64,000 nt of DNA from Saccharothrix luteola (lineage in GTDB: Bacteria; Actinomycetota; Actinomycetes; Mycobacteriales; Pseudonocardiaceae): positions 1-64,000 of the forward strand of contig NZ_JAJHUO010000019.1 of assembly GCF_020859565.1 (NCBI RefSeq). Reading direction: 5' to 3'. How positions within the stretch are numbered: the first letter of the stretch is position 1; each line of letters begins with the position of its first letter. Positions 26,374 to 36,131 of the stretch are shown here, piece after piece. Both the position numbers and the translations under genes were made by a program. The notes under the pieces are model-generated. The model was not told where the DNA came from and searched no databases. It worked only from the letters and a program-made list of their open reading frames with translations.

Positions 26374-29300
26374 GTGAGTGCTGCCGTGCGGAAGCTGGCC
26401 CGGAAGGCCGTCGCATTCGGTGTCGTGCTGGTGTTGACCGCCTCGACCGGACAGGCCGTGGCGATGGCCGCGGAGCAGTCGTGGAGGGTGTCGCTCCAGC
26501 TTGAGCGATCGGTCCCGACCAGAGCGGTGACGGTCGAAGCCGTGCCGGACGACCCGGCGGCGGACAAGGTGGTGACCGCGCCGTCGACGTCGTCTTGGCC
26601 AGCTGCGGCCAGTGGCGAGGTAGACTTCGCCGCCGAGGGCGGGACGCCCGCGCAGGCCGCCGCGCGCGCCACGGGCAGGCCGATCCGAGCCGTGGGCACG
26701 CCGGTCGCAGTGGGCCTGGACCAAGTGGCGGCGCGTCAGAGCGCCACGGGCAAGGTGCGGGTCCAGGTGCACGACCGCAAGCCCGGGTCGAGCGCGGTGG
26801 TGTTCAGCCTGGCGGATGCGGGTGGGGTAAAGGGCAAGTCGCTGGCGGTGACGTTCGACTACTCGTCGTTCACGTCGGCGTTCGGTGGTGACTACGCCGC
26901 CCGACTCCGGCTGGTGAGCCTGCCCGCGTGTGCGGCGACGACGCCGGAGAAGTCCGAGTGCCAGGTGGGCACCCCGGTGGACGGCGCGACCAACGACACC
27001 GCGGCCGGTGTGCTGTCCGGCACGGCGACGTTGGCGTCGTCGGAGCCCGCGGTGTTCGCGGCGGCTGCCGCCACGGGAAGTGCGGCGGGCACGTATGGTG
27101 CGACGTCGTTGGCTCCGGCGGGGTCGTGGAGTGCTGGTGGTTCGTCGGGTGATTTCACCTACGGCTATCCGATGCGGGTGCCGCCGGCGATCGGTGGCGC
27201 GGCGCCGAAGTTGTCGTTGGGGTATTCGGCGCAGAGCCTGGACGGGCGGACGTCGTCGACGAACAACCAGGCGTCGTGGGCCGGTGACGGCTGGGACCTG
27301 GCGCCGGCGGGGTTCATCGAGCGCCAGTACAAGCCGTGCAGCCTGGACCTGGGCGGGAACAACGGTCAGACCAAGACCGGTGACCAGTGCTGGGCCACGC
27401 ACAACGCGACGATCAGCCTGGTCGGCGTGTCCGGGAAGCTGATCAACATCCCGGGCACCGACCAGTGGCGGGCCGAGTCCGACGACGGTGCGAAGATCGA
27501 GCGCCTGACCGGTGCGGTCAACGGTGACAACAACGGTGAGCACTGGAAGGTCACCACGACCGACGGCACCCAGTACTTCCTGGGCCTGAACCGCCTGCCG
27601 GGGTGGGCGGACGGGAAGCCGGAGACGCAGTCTGCGTGGACCACGCCGGTGTTCGGCAACCACGGCAACGAGGAGTGCAACACCACGACGTTCGACGCGT
27701 CGTGGTGCCAGCAGGCGTACCGGTGGAACCTGGACTACTCGGTCGACGTGCACGGCAACGTCACCACCTACTACTACAACCGCGAGTTCAACCGGTACGG
27801 GCGCAACGGCGATGCCAACAAGGGCACCGACTACGTGCGTAGCGGATGGCTGGACCGGGTCGAGTACGGCCTGCGCGGCGACAACCTGTTCGCGCACCCC
27901 GGCGCGAAGGTGAGCTTCGAGACCGCCGAACGCTGCCTGCCCGGTGGCGCGATCACCTGCGACCCGGGCCAGTTGACCGCCGCGACCGCCGCGCACTGGC
28001 CGGACGTGCCGTTCGACCAGGTGTGCGCGGCGGGGGAGTCGTGCACGCACCGGTTGACCCCGTCGTTCTTCACCCGCAAGCGGTTGACGAAGGTCGTGAC
28101 CCGGGTCGCCAACGGCGCGTCGACGTTCCAGGACGTCGACTCGTGGTCGCTGGAGCACAAGTTCCTCAAGACCGGTGACGGTCTGGCGCCCGCGCTGAAC
28201 CTGAACTCCGTGACCCGCACAGGCCTGGTGGGCGGCAGCGTGACGTTGCCGCCGACGGTGTTCGGGCACATCGCGATGCCCAACCGGATCAACACCAGCA
28301 ACGACAACCAGCCCCCGATCACCCGCTTCCGGATCACGTTGATCACCAATGAGGCGGGCGGCTACACGGACGTCTCGTACAGCGACGAGGACTGTAAGCC
28401 AGGCACCCGGATGCCGGCCTCGCCCGAGGCGAACACGCTGCGCTGCTACCCGTCGTGGTGGACGCCGGAGGGTGCGCTGGAGCCGCAGCTGCACTGGTTC
28501 CACAAGTACGTCGTCGTCTCCGTCATCGACCACGACCGCACCGGCGCCTCCCCACCGATCCACACGGCCTACCAGTACGGCGATGGCAACGGTGAGAAGG
28601 CCGCGTGGCACTTCGACGAGGCCGAGTTCGCCGAGCCCGCCCGCCGCACGTGGTCGCAGTGGCGTGGTTACGAGACGGTGCGCACGATCAAGGGCAACCA
28701 CCAAGAGAAGCAGTCGGTGACCGAGGTCGTCTACGGCCGCGGCATGGACGGCGACAAGCTGCCCGGTGACACCAACGGCGACGGGTTGCCCGACGGGGTC
28801 CGTGAGGCGTGGATATCCGCCAGCGAGGGCCAGCCGATCCGGGACGTGCAGCGGCTGCGCGGTTTCGTCCGGGAGACCCGCCAGAAGGACGGCGGCGTGC
28901 TGGTGGCGGCATCGGTCAACGACCCATACCTGCCCGAAACCCCGACCGCCACCGACGCCGCGGGCAACAAGGCGTTCGTCACCGGCACCGCCTCCGTCCG
29001 CGGCCGCACCCTGCTGTCGAACGGCTCTTGGCGGCGCACGAAGGTCGACAAGCTCGACTTCACCCCGGAAGGCATCGTCGAGGTCACCGAGGACCTCGGT
29101 GACGAGGCCGTCACCGGTGACGAGACCTGCACGCGCAGCACGTTCGCCCGCAACGAGGCCGCATGGCTGATCAGCCTCGCCTCGCAGGTGGAGACCGTGG
29201 TGGGCACGTGCGAGGTGACGGCGTCACCGGCCACCATCCAGTCCCTGGTCCGCTCCTACTACGACGGCCAGGCACACGATGTGGCACCGACTCGAGGCCT

Positions 29301-32300
29301 GATCACCAAGGTCGAGGCCCTCGACAAGTGGGACGCGTCGGGCCAGACGTTCGTGACCGCCTCGCAGGCCACCTACGACGGCTACGGCCGGCCGCTGGAC
29401 GTCCACGACGCCCGCGGGAAGAAGACCACCACCGCCTATACCCCGGCCAACGGTCCGCTCAAGCAGCTGACCAGCACCAACCCCCTCGGCCACGTCAGCC
29501 ACGAGTACCTGGAACCCGCCTGGGGCCTCTCGGTCGCCTCCGTCGACGCCAACAACCGCCGCGCGGACCTGGCCTACGACCCGCTCGGCCGCCTGACCGC
29601 CGCCTGGACCCCGGGCTTCGACAAGGCCACGGCGCCGGCGAACGCGAGGTTCGAGTACCAGTACAACAACGACAAGACCAGCGTCGTCGTCTCCAAGCAG
29701 TTGCAGGACAACGGCCAGTACCTGTCCGTCTACACCCTCTACGACGGCCTGCTGCGCGAACGGCAGACCCAGATCCCGGCACCCGGTCCGGACGGCGGTC
29801 GTCAGATCACGGACACGTTCTACGACTCCCGCGGCCTGCCGTTCAAGACCAACGGCGTCTACTGGAACAACACCGCCCCGGCCGGGGGCACCCTCGCGGG
29901 CGTCTTCGACAACGAGGTGCCCAACCAGACCGTCACCACGTACGACGGCCTGGGGCGGCCGACCAAGGCGACCTACCGCAAGTTCCTCCAAGAGCAGTGG
30001 CACACCACGACGTCGTATGGCGGCGACCGGGTCACAACCACCCCACCGCCCGGCGGGACCACTACCACCCTGATCAACGACGCCCAGGGCCGAACGATCG
30101 AGAAATGGCAGCACACCGGCGACATCACCAGCCCCTACGACGCGACCAAGTACAGCTACAACGCCGCCGGCCTGCTCGAAACCCTCACCGACCCCGACGG
30201 CAACACCTGGTCCTACACCTACGACCTGCGTGGCCGCTTGGTCGAGACCAACGACCCCGACACCGGCCGCAGCACCGTCACCTACGACGCCGCGGGCCAG
30301 GTCCTGTCCTCCACCGACGCCGAGAACCGCACCGTCGCCAACGCCTACGACGACCTCGGCCGACTGATCGCCAAGCACCAGGACTCCCTGGGCGGCCCCA
30401 AGCTCGCCTCCTGGGAGTACGACACCGCCGCCGGCGGCGGCATCGGCATGCTCAAGTCCGCCCGCCGCTACGAAGGCAACCTCGTCTACCACAAGTACAT
30501 CACCGGCTACGACACCGCCGGACGCCCCAAGGGCCAGAAACTCGTCGTGCCCGCCTCGGATGGCGTGCTCCCGGCCACCTACGAGCTGAAGCAGGACTAC
30601 ACCTACAACGGCAAGCCGAAGTCCATCACCTACTCCGCCGTCAGCTCCGGCGGGAAGGTGATCGTCCCGTCGGAGTCGGTCGGGTCGTACTACAACACCG
30701 CCAACGGCGCGCTCGAGTCCACCCTGTCCGGCCAAGAGGTCTACGTCTCCGCCACCGGCTACTCCAGCTTCGGTGAAGTGCTGCGACTGCAGTACGGCAG
30801 CAGCGCCGACACCGCCAAGAACCTCGCGATCACCAACTTCTACGAAGTCGGCAGCCGACGCCCCGAACGTACCGTCGTCGAACGCGAGACCACCACCGAA
30901 CCCGAACTCGCCGACCGCACCTACACCTACGACCCCGCCGGCAACATCACCAAGATCGCCGACACCCCCGAAGGGCGTGCCGCCGACACCCAGTGCTTCG
31001 GCTACGACCACCTGCGCCGGATGACCGACGCCTGGACCCCGGCCACCGGCGACTGCACCGCCACCAAGTCCACCACCGCCCTCGGGGGCGCGGCACCGTA
31101 CTGGCACTCCTGGTCGTTCGACAAGACCGGCAACCGCCGCACCGAAACCCAACACGCCACCACCGGTGACATCACCCGCACCACCGGCTACCCGCCCCTC
31201 GGCGCCCCGCAACCGCACACCGCCCAGTCGGTCCTCACCGAAGGCCCGAACGGCGACGCGCTCGACACGTTCGCCTACGACAAAACCGGACGCACGAAGT
31301 CGCGCACCGTCGGCGGCGACACCCAGGTCCTCGACTACGACGCCGAAGGCCGCGTCTCCCGCATCGCCGACGCCGACGGCACCAACGCGTCGACCTACGT
31401 CTATGACGCCGACGGCAACCGCCTGATCAGCCGCGAACCCTCCGCCACCACCCTGTACGTCTTCGGCCAGGAAATCCGCCTGGAAAAAGGCACGACCACC
31501 CCGTCGTGGACCCGCTGGTACAGCCACGGCGGCCAGACCGTCGCGGCCCGCAACAGCATCACCGGCTTGAAGTGGCTGATCCCCGACCACCAGGGCACCA
31601 ACCAACTCTCCGTCGCCAACGACAACGCCCAGACCGCAACCCAACGCCGCCAAACCCCCTACGGCGCCACCCGCGGCACCGCACCACCGGACTGGCCCGA
31701 CCGACTGGGCTTCGTCGGCGGCCGCAACGACGAGTCGGGCCTGACCCAGGTCGGCGCCCGCCTCTACGACCAGTCCTCGGGCAGATTCCTCACCGCGGAC
31801 CCGGTCATCGAGAACAACGACCCGCAACAGCTCAACGGCTACGCCTACGCCAACAACAGCCCGGTCACCTACAGCGACCCGACCGGCCTGCTTGTCAACA
31901 ACTGCGGCCCCGACGGCGTCCTGTGCAATGGCCCGGATAGGGGTATCCACGGCCCGAATTGGGAGGACGAGAAGACCACCTTCGGTGCCCGTGATCGTGC
32001 GTTGCAGCAGGCCAACGCGGGCAACGACGAGGCCGTCCGGTCCCGTGCGGCCGAGGAGGGCATCCCCTGGGAGGAGTACCAGAGGGCGCTGTCCGACGCG
32101 CACAAGACCAAGTGGGATGTGATCAAGGAAGTCGCCTGGGAGGTCATCAAGGACATCTCGGGGTGGAACGACATCGTCGACTGCTTCACCAAGGGTGACA
32201 TCTGGGCCTGCGGCGGCCTCGTCGCAGGCCTCGTCCCGTGGGGCAAGGCCGCCAAGATCCTCGAAGCCGGCTACAACGCCATCAAGGCCGTCAGCCGCCT

Positions 32301-33258
32301 GGCCGGCATCGTCGACAAGGCCAAGGGCGTCCTACGCCGAGTCCAGGCCATCACCGACGACGTCACCCGGATCGCCGCCGAGAAGTTCCAGAAACTGGTG
32401 TCCAGGGGCAGCGAGGGCTGCGTGGCCAAGCACAGCTTCGTCGCCACCACCCTGGTCCTGATGGCCGACGGCTCGACCAAACCTATCTCCGAGGTCGAGA
32501 TCGGCGACAAGGTCAAAGCCACCGACCCCACCACCGGCCACACCACCGACCGCACCGTCGTCGCCACCATCGTCCACAACGACGAAGACGACATGACCCG
32601 CCTCACCGTCACCGCCGCCGACGGCACGACAGGGACCGTCGACGCCACTTCCTGGCACCCCGTCTGGGTAGCTGCCGAAAACCGCTTCGTCAACATCAGC
32701 GAGTTGAAGCCCGGCGAGCAACTCACCGCTGTCGCTGGCACCTCGCCGCAGGTCACCACTATCGAGCGCTACATGCGTTTCGAGCCCGTCTACGACCTGA
32801 CCGTCGAGGGCGTCCACACCTACCACGTGGTGACCGGCGGGCTGGACTTCCTGGTTCACAACTGTGGGACGCGGTCCGTGTTCATGGAGCCGAACGACCT
32901 GTTTGTCGCCCACCACGCGAAGGCGAAACCCCTCGCAGGGTTCCATGACGTGGTGGCCCACGGGAGCCCGAACTCCGCCGAGGTCCGCGGTCGAGCGGTC
33001 AACCACCGGGATCTGGCCAACCTTCTGAAGAACGATTCCAATTACACTGGCGGCGACATCCGGTTGTGCTCGTGCTCCACCGGATCACCCAACGGGTCGT
33101 TCGCGCAGGACCTGGCTAACAAGATGGGGGTCAACGTCCTGGCACCGACCGATACGTTGTGGGCTTTCGCCAACGGGAGAATGGGGGTCGGTCCAGGCCC
33201 TCGTAATCTCACTTCCCCGGCGAACGCGTGGAGGCTCTTCACCCCAGGACGGGGATGA
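26374..33258 (+). CDS. RHS/YD-repeat polymorphic toxin with Hint domain and C-terminal toxin
   Basis: A 2,294-residue protein from GTG 26374. The signal region is KAVAFGVVLVLTASTGQAVA. A SpvB/TcB-like part (SGDFTYGYPMRVPPAIGGAA) is followed by many YD repeats between about residues 975 and 1840 (TYDGYGRPLD, SYTYDLRGRLVETNDPDTGR), and the RHS core ends with GRFLTADPVIENNDPQQLNG. A Hint pretoxin domain spans about 2015-2165 (LVLMADGSTKPISEVEIGDK to LDFLVHNC). The last 130 residues contain VVAHGSPNSAEV and DIRLCSCSTGSPNGSFAQDL. The paired His and Cys resemble caspase/CHAT/C80-like cysteine peptidases, which I infer as the toxin fold. Such proteins are exported and deliver the C-terminal domain to competitors. 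A probable immunity gene follows after 83 bp. Confidence 0.88.
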   Translation: MSAAVRKLARKAVAFGVVLVLTASTGQAVAMAAEQSWRVSLQLERSVPTRAVTVEAVPDDPAADKVVTAPSTSSWPAAASGEVDFAAEGGTPAQAAARATGRPIRAVGTPVAVGLDQVAARQSATGKVRVQVHDRKPGSSAVVFSLADAGGVKGKSLAVTFDYSSFTSAFGGDYAARLRLVSLPACAATTPEKSECQVGTPVDGATNDTAAGVLSGTATLASSEPAVFAAAAATGSAAGTYGATSLAPAGSWSAGGSSGDFTYGYPMRVPPAIGGAAPKLSLGYSAQSLDGRTSSTNNQASWAGDGWDLAPAGFIERQYKPCSLDLGGNNGQTKTGDQCWATHNATISLVGVSGKLINIPGTDQWRAESDDGAKIERLTGAVNGDNNGEHWKVTTTDGTQYFLGLNRLPGWADGKPETQSAWTTPVFGNHGNEECNTTTFDASWCQQAYRWNLDYSVDVHGNVTTYYYNREFNRYGRNGDANKGTDYVRSGWLDRVEYGLRGDNLFAHPGAKVSFETAERCLPGGAITCDPGQLTAATAAHWPDVPFDQVCAAGESCTHRLTPSFFTRKRLTKVVTRVANGASTFQDVDSWSLEHKFLKTGDGLAPALNLNSVTRTGLVGGSVTLPPTVFGHIAMPNRINTSNDNQPPITRFRITLITNEAGGYTDVSYSDEDCKPGTRMPASPEANTLRCYPSWWTPEGALEPQLHWFHKYVVVSVIDHDRTGASPPIHTAYQYGDGNGEKAAWHFDEAEFAEPARRTWSQWRGYETVRTIKGNHQEKQSVTEVVYGRGMDGDKLPGDTNGDGLPDGVREAWISASEGQPIRDVQRLRGFVRETRQKDGGVLVAASVNDPYLPETPTATDAAGNKAFVTGTASVRGRTLLSNGSWRRTKVDKLDFTPEGIVEVTEDLGDEAVTGDETCTRSTFARNEAAWLISLASQVETVVGTCEVTASPATIQSLVRSYYDGQAHDVAPTRGLITKVEALDKWDASGQTFVTASQATYDGYGRPLDVHDARGKKTTTAYTPANGPLKQLTSTNPLGHVSHEYLEPAWGLSVASVDANNRRADLAYDPLGRLTAAWTPGFDKATAPANARFEYQYNNDKTSVVVSKQLQDNGQYLSVYTLYDGLLRERQTQIPAPGPDGGRQITDTFYDSRGLPFKTNGVYWNNTAPAGGTLAGVFDNEVPNQTVTTYDGLGRPTKATYRKFLQEQWHTTTSYGGDRVTTTPPPGGTTTTLINDAQGRTIEKWQHTGDITSPYDATKYSYNAAGLLETLTDPDGNTWSYTYDLRGRLVETNDPDTGRSTVTYDAAGQVLSSTDAENRTVANAYDDLGRLIAKHQDSLGGPKLASWEYDTAAGGGIGMLKSARRYEGNLVYHKYITGYDTAGRPKGQKLVVPASDGVLPATYELKQDYTYNGKPKSITYSAVSSGGKVIVPSESVGSYYNTANGALESTLSGQEVYVSATGYSSFGEVLRLQYGSSADTAKNLAITNFYEVGSRRPERTVVERETTTEPELADRTYTYDPAGNITKIADTPEGRAADTQCFGYDHLRRMTDAWTPATGDCTATKSTTALGGAAPYWHSWSFDKTGNRRTETQHATTGDITRTTGYPPLGAPQPHTAQSVLTEGPNGDALDTFAYDKTGRTKSRTVGGDTQVLDYDAEGRVSRIADADGTNASTYVYDADGNRLISREPSATTLYVFGQEIRLEKGTTTPSWTRWYSHGGQTVAARNSITGLKWLIPDHQGTNQLSVANDNAQTATQRRQTPYGATRGTAPPDWPDRLGFVGGRNDESGLTQVGARLYDQSSGRFLTADPVIENNDPQQLNGYAYANNSPVTYSDPTGLLVNNCGPDGVLCNGPDRGIHGPNWEDEKTTFGARDRALQQANAGNDEAVRSRAAEEGIPWEEYQRALSDAHKTKWDVIKEVAWEVIKDISGWNDIVDCFTKGDIWACGGLVAGLVPWGKAAKILEAGYNAIKAVSRLAGIVDKAKGVLRRVQAITDDVTRIAAEKFQKLVSRGSEGCVAKHSFVATTLVLMADGSTKPISEVEIGDKVKATDPTTGHTTDRTVVATIVHNDEDDMTRLTVTAADGTTGTVDATSWHPVWVAAENRFVNISELKPGEQLTAVAGTSPQVTTIERYMRFEPVYDLTVEGVHTYHVVTGGLDFLVHNCGTRSVFMEPNDLFVAHHAKAKPLAGFHDVVAHGSPNSAEVRGRAVNHRDLANLLKNDSNYTGGDIRLCSCSTGSPNGSFAQDLANKMGVNVLAPTDTLWAFANGRMGVGPGPRNLTSPANAWRLFTPGRG

Positions 33259-33341
33259 GATCCGCCTGGGCGGACCCGGACCCGGCGGGTCCGCCCCGGC
33301 CACTCCGTTGACCGACTGCACCGTGTGAGAAAGGCTTTGGA

Positions 33342-33722
33342 ATGACAGTCAAGGACCTCGGGTTCTTCCGCGAACTGCCGCACGGCAGCCCGGACGGCCC
33401 GTCATTGCGGGAGGCCGTTGCGAAGGGCGACGCCACCATCCAAGGTCGGATCGTCAGCTACCTCCGTCGCGGATCGATCTTGGCGGTCACAACCAAGGAC
33501 GCGTTCGATGTCCTAAGCAACTCGAAGGTGAACGCCGGTCGCCTCGCGATGATGACCGACGGCGACTGGCTGTGGCCCGCCGACCTCCCGTACTACGTCG
33601 AACACTACAACGTCCTACTGCCCCGGGAGTTCACTGATCACGCCGCCTCTTCCGGTTGGCACCCTCCTCAATTGTCACCGGAACAACTGAGCCGCGTTGA
33701 ACAGGAAATCTTGCCGGAGTAG
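33342..33722 (+). CDS. Putative immunity protein of the RHS toxin
   Basis: A 126-residue, soluble, acidic protein from ATG 33342. It begins KDLGFFRELPHGSPDGPSLR and contains ADLPYYVEHYNVLLPREFTD. No known domain is recognised. Immunity is inferred from position (immediately downstream of the toxin domain, same strand), size and absence of a signal peptide. It would bind the toxin domain inside the producing cell. Confidence 0.65.
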   Translation: MTVKDLGFFRELPHGSPDGPSLREAVAKGDATIQGRIVSYLRRGSILAVTTKDAFDVLSNSKVNAGRLAMMTDGDWLWPADLPYYVEHYNVLLPREFTDHAASSGWHPPQLSPEQLSRVEQEILPE

Positions 33723-33727
33723 CCGGG

Positions 33728-34183
33728 TTGCCGGCGACCCCGCGGTATCGATGGACGGAATGGCCAGTCGACACGTACGTTTCCGACGTGATTGTGGCTC
33801 GTCTCTCGCGGTCGGACGCGGCGGATCTGCTGGTGGATGAGCAGCGGTCCAACGTGGCCGAGCTGCGCGAGGAGTTGTCCGCGAAACGGGCGCGACTTGA
33901 TGCGCTGGCGCTCGACTTCGCGGACGGTCTGTTGACCAGGTCGCAGCCTCAGACCGCCACGCAGCGTCTACGTTCCCGCATCGGTGAGATCGAGGCTGAG
34001 ATGGCCGATACAGCCCGTGCGGACATCCTGGGGGATCTCGTGCGGGCGGAGGACGTCAGGGAAGCCTGGGAGGCACTGGGCCGGTCGCGCCAACGCGCGG
34101 TGATCGACACGCTCGCCGTGGTACGGGTGCGGTTGAAGTTGAGTTCAGAGAATCCGCCATCGTTGATTCCGGTCATCGTCTAG
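33728..34183 (+). pseudogene. Serine recombinase C-terminal remnant
   Basis: The frame VDTYVSDVIVARLSRSDAAD followed by a long coiled coil (VAELREELSAKRARLDALAL, TQRLRSRIGEIEAEMADTAR) and REAWEALGRSRQRAVIDTLA is the C-terminal end of large serine recombinases (after the zinc ribbon). The catalytic resolvase domain is absent. Homology begins only five bases after the immunity gene stop, so a recombination event joined the two. The last residues run into the convergent phosphotransferase gene. Confidence 0.8.
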
Positions 34184-34993
34184 GCTGTCGATACGGTGTT
34201 GAACTTCGGCGGCCTGTGGGGTATCGGGGGCGGATTTTCGCGCGTTGGTCGTGACCATGCGCAGTTCTCGCAGGTCACGAAGGTCGGCGTAGTCGAGCCA
34301 TTCTCTGATGTCGCGTCCGTAGGCGCTGCAGAACGCGTCGTAGTCGGAATGTCCGAATCGGCGGCTGTGGATTTCGATGGTCACCAGGTCCCACTCGATC
34401 GGGCCGAGAGTGACATCGTCGAGGTCGCACAGCACGGCGTGAGCCGCGGTTGCCTTTGGAGCTGCTTGCGGTCGCTTGGTGGAGTGGCGCCACAGGGTGT
34501 TCCGGTGTTGCGGGTCGGTGTGAACGAGTCGGGGTTTCGTGCCGGCGCACAATGCGTTCCAGGCCGGCATGAGGTGGTCGAGTCGATCGAGAAGCAGTTC
34601 TCGTTGCCTGTCGGTGAGGATGCGGCTGACGGCGATGGACCGCGTGATCGCGGTGTGCGGGTCGAGAGGGGGACGCGGTACCGGGGCGGGAGGTGCTTCG
34701 TGCAGCGCTCGTAGCGGCGCGGCGATGGCGCGCGTGGTTATCTCCGCCGATTGGGGCAGGTAGCGCCACAGTGTGACCACGTGATCGTCGATGAACAGAG
34801 GCTGGGGCTGGGTGTCGAGCAGCGTCGTGGTCGGTACCTGGTGGTGGGTCAGCCACTGGACCAGTTCGACCAGCCCGTGGGCGTCACGCAGGTCCTGGTC
34901 GGGGTCGTGGCCCGGACGCCCGATTTTGACCACGACCTCGCGGGCCGGTGGGCCGACCAGGTAGACGGCGTTGCTGTGGTGGCGCAGCGCGGG
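34145..34993 (-). pseudogene. Aminoglycoside-phosphotransferase-family protein, 5'-truncated
   Basis: The frame reads RHHSNAVYLVGPPAREVVVK, then a kinase-like core with VHTDPQHRNTLW (catalytic loop of the HxDxxxxN type) and AVLCDLDDVTLGPIEWDLVT (metal-binding Asp). The sequence matches phosphotransferase-family proteins from their first beta strand onward. An in-frame TAG at 34997-34999 lies directly before this point, and a CRISPR repeat starts 10 bp beyond. A GTG at 34933 could start a 262-residue product lacking the first strands of the N-lobe. Loss of the 5' end at the array boundary is therefore likely. Confidence 0.7.
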
Positions 34994-35008
34994 GACCTAG
35001 TGGTGGAC

Positions 35009-35097
35009 GGACCACCCCCGCTCGCGCGGGGAAGACCTGTACCCCAACGGCGCGAGCCTGATCCAGGGGGGACCACCCCCGCTCGCGCGGGGAAGAC
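35009..35097. CRISPR. Two-repeat, one-spacer CRISPR array (type I-E-like repeat)
   Basis: Two identical 28-bp repeats at 35009-35036 and 35070-35097 begin GGACCACCCCCGCTCGCG and end GCGGGGAAGAC. They enclose a 33-bp unique spacer. Length, period of 61 bp and the CCCCGC...GCGGGG stem are those of actinobacterial type I-E repeats. No cas genes are in the window, so this is an orphan or a fragment of a larger array. Confidence 0.85.
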
Positions 35098-35192
35098 ACT
35101 TCTTGACCAGCTACTTTAGGCGAAGATGGGCCGTTCTAGCATCGGTTTGATGCTGGAGACTAATCGCGGTGTGGGGGTCGGTGGAGCCGATC

Positions 35193-35813
35193 TTAGGGTT
35201 GGCGGGCTGCGGTGACGAGGCCTCGGATGTTTCGGGTGGTGAGGTCGTCGTTGCCGATGATCAGGCTGAGGGCGCGGTGGGCGGTGGTGTGGTTGCCCGT
35301 TTGCCGTAGGGCTCGACCGAGGTTGGCGAGGCAGTGCGCGTGTTCGGTGGGGTTGGAGAGGTGCTGGTGCAGGGTGTCGGCGCGGGTTAGGTACTTGACG
35401 GCTGAGTCGTATCGTTCAGCGCCGATCATGAGTGTGCCGAGGTGGAGCAGTGTGTGGGCGATGCCGGTGTCGTGGTGGTGCAGTAGGTAGGTTTCCAGGG
35501 CTTCGTCGGCGCAGCCGATGACTTTGTGTGGGAGGTCTTGGGCGCGGTAGGTCTGGGCCAGGTCGTGCAGTGCTGCCGCGGTGGCGTCGGGGTCGTCGTC
35601 GCGTAGGCGGTGAATGGCCAGCTCGCGCATGCCGTGCACGGCGGCGAGGTGGAGGTGGCCGCGGGTGCGGAGGGCCTGTGCGGCGTGGCGGAAGGCTGTA
35701 GCGAGCAGGAGGGATGCGGGCAGGGTGGTGGCGAGTTCGGCTCCGAGGTCGCACAGCCTGTGCAGCCACGCGTGGTCGACGTCGGCGGGCTTAGATTCAA
35801 CCGGTCGGAGCAA
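35193..35813 (-). pseudogene. TPR-containing regulator, C-terminal fragment
   Basis: A frame of 206 residues from a weak TTG at 35813. ADVDHAWLHRLCDLGAELAT and HLHLAAVHGMRELAIHRLRD are followed by TPR units (AALHDLAQTYRAQDLPHKVI, AHCLANLGRALRQTGNHTTA). The pattern is that of the C-terminal TPR part of XRE- or STAND-type regulators of actinobacteria, so the DNA-binding part is missing. The break coincides with a perfect 13-bp inverted repeat. Whether a product is made is unclear. Confidence 0.55.
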
Positions 35814-35833
35814 CAGTGCTGGTTGAATCTAAG
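35790..35833. repeat. Perfect 13-bp inverted repeat at gene truncation
   Basis: CTTAGATTCAACC at 35790-35802 is repeated inverted as GGTTGAATCTAAG at 35821-35833 with an 18-bp loop. It is A/T-rich compared with its surroundings and covers the 5' end of the truncated TPR gene. It could be the end of an excised element or a hairpin. Confidence 0.6.
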
Positions 35834-35950
35834 GGATCACAGTCGTTGAATCACTGCCTGGAACCGCCGGTCATCGTCACCGGAGCGCGATTCTACCGTC
35901 GAAACTCCCTGCACCTGAACGTCGGCCGGGTGGACATCGAGGGTCGTCGA

Positions 35951-35983
35951 ACGCCCCGTCATGCGACTTGACGGGGCGTTCTT
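35951..35983. terminator. Bidirectional rho-independent-like terminator
   Basis: AACGCCCCGTC (35950-35960) and GACGGGGCGTT (35970-35980) form an 11-bp stem with a nine-base loop, followed by TTCTT on the plus strand. It lies 150 bp beyond the stop of the subtilase gene and directly after a short plus-strand coding-like remnant (VTGARFYRRNSLHLNVGRVD). Confidence 0.65.
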
Positions 35984-36131
35984 CGCCGGATGCCGCGCCA
36001 GAACGCTCCCTCGTCCTCGTGTACCCGGCTGAAGTCACGCCGGAAGGGCGGCTCGAGGGAACTCATTAGGCCTACTACCTCTCGGCAGGCCTCGGGTTGC
36101 GGTAAGGGCGAGGTGCCTCGTTGGAGGCCGC

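Noticed and set aside
22791..32103. Very long minus-strand frames opposite the LamG and RHS genes
   Set aside because: They are rich in Arg, Val and Gly and mirror the high-GC third positions of the real genes; no domain is seen.
34849..35099. Small minus-strand ORFs across the CRISPR repeats (SPRERGWSPL pattern)
   Set aside because: The repeated peptide is only the translated CRISPR repeat.
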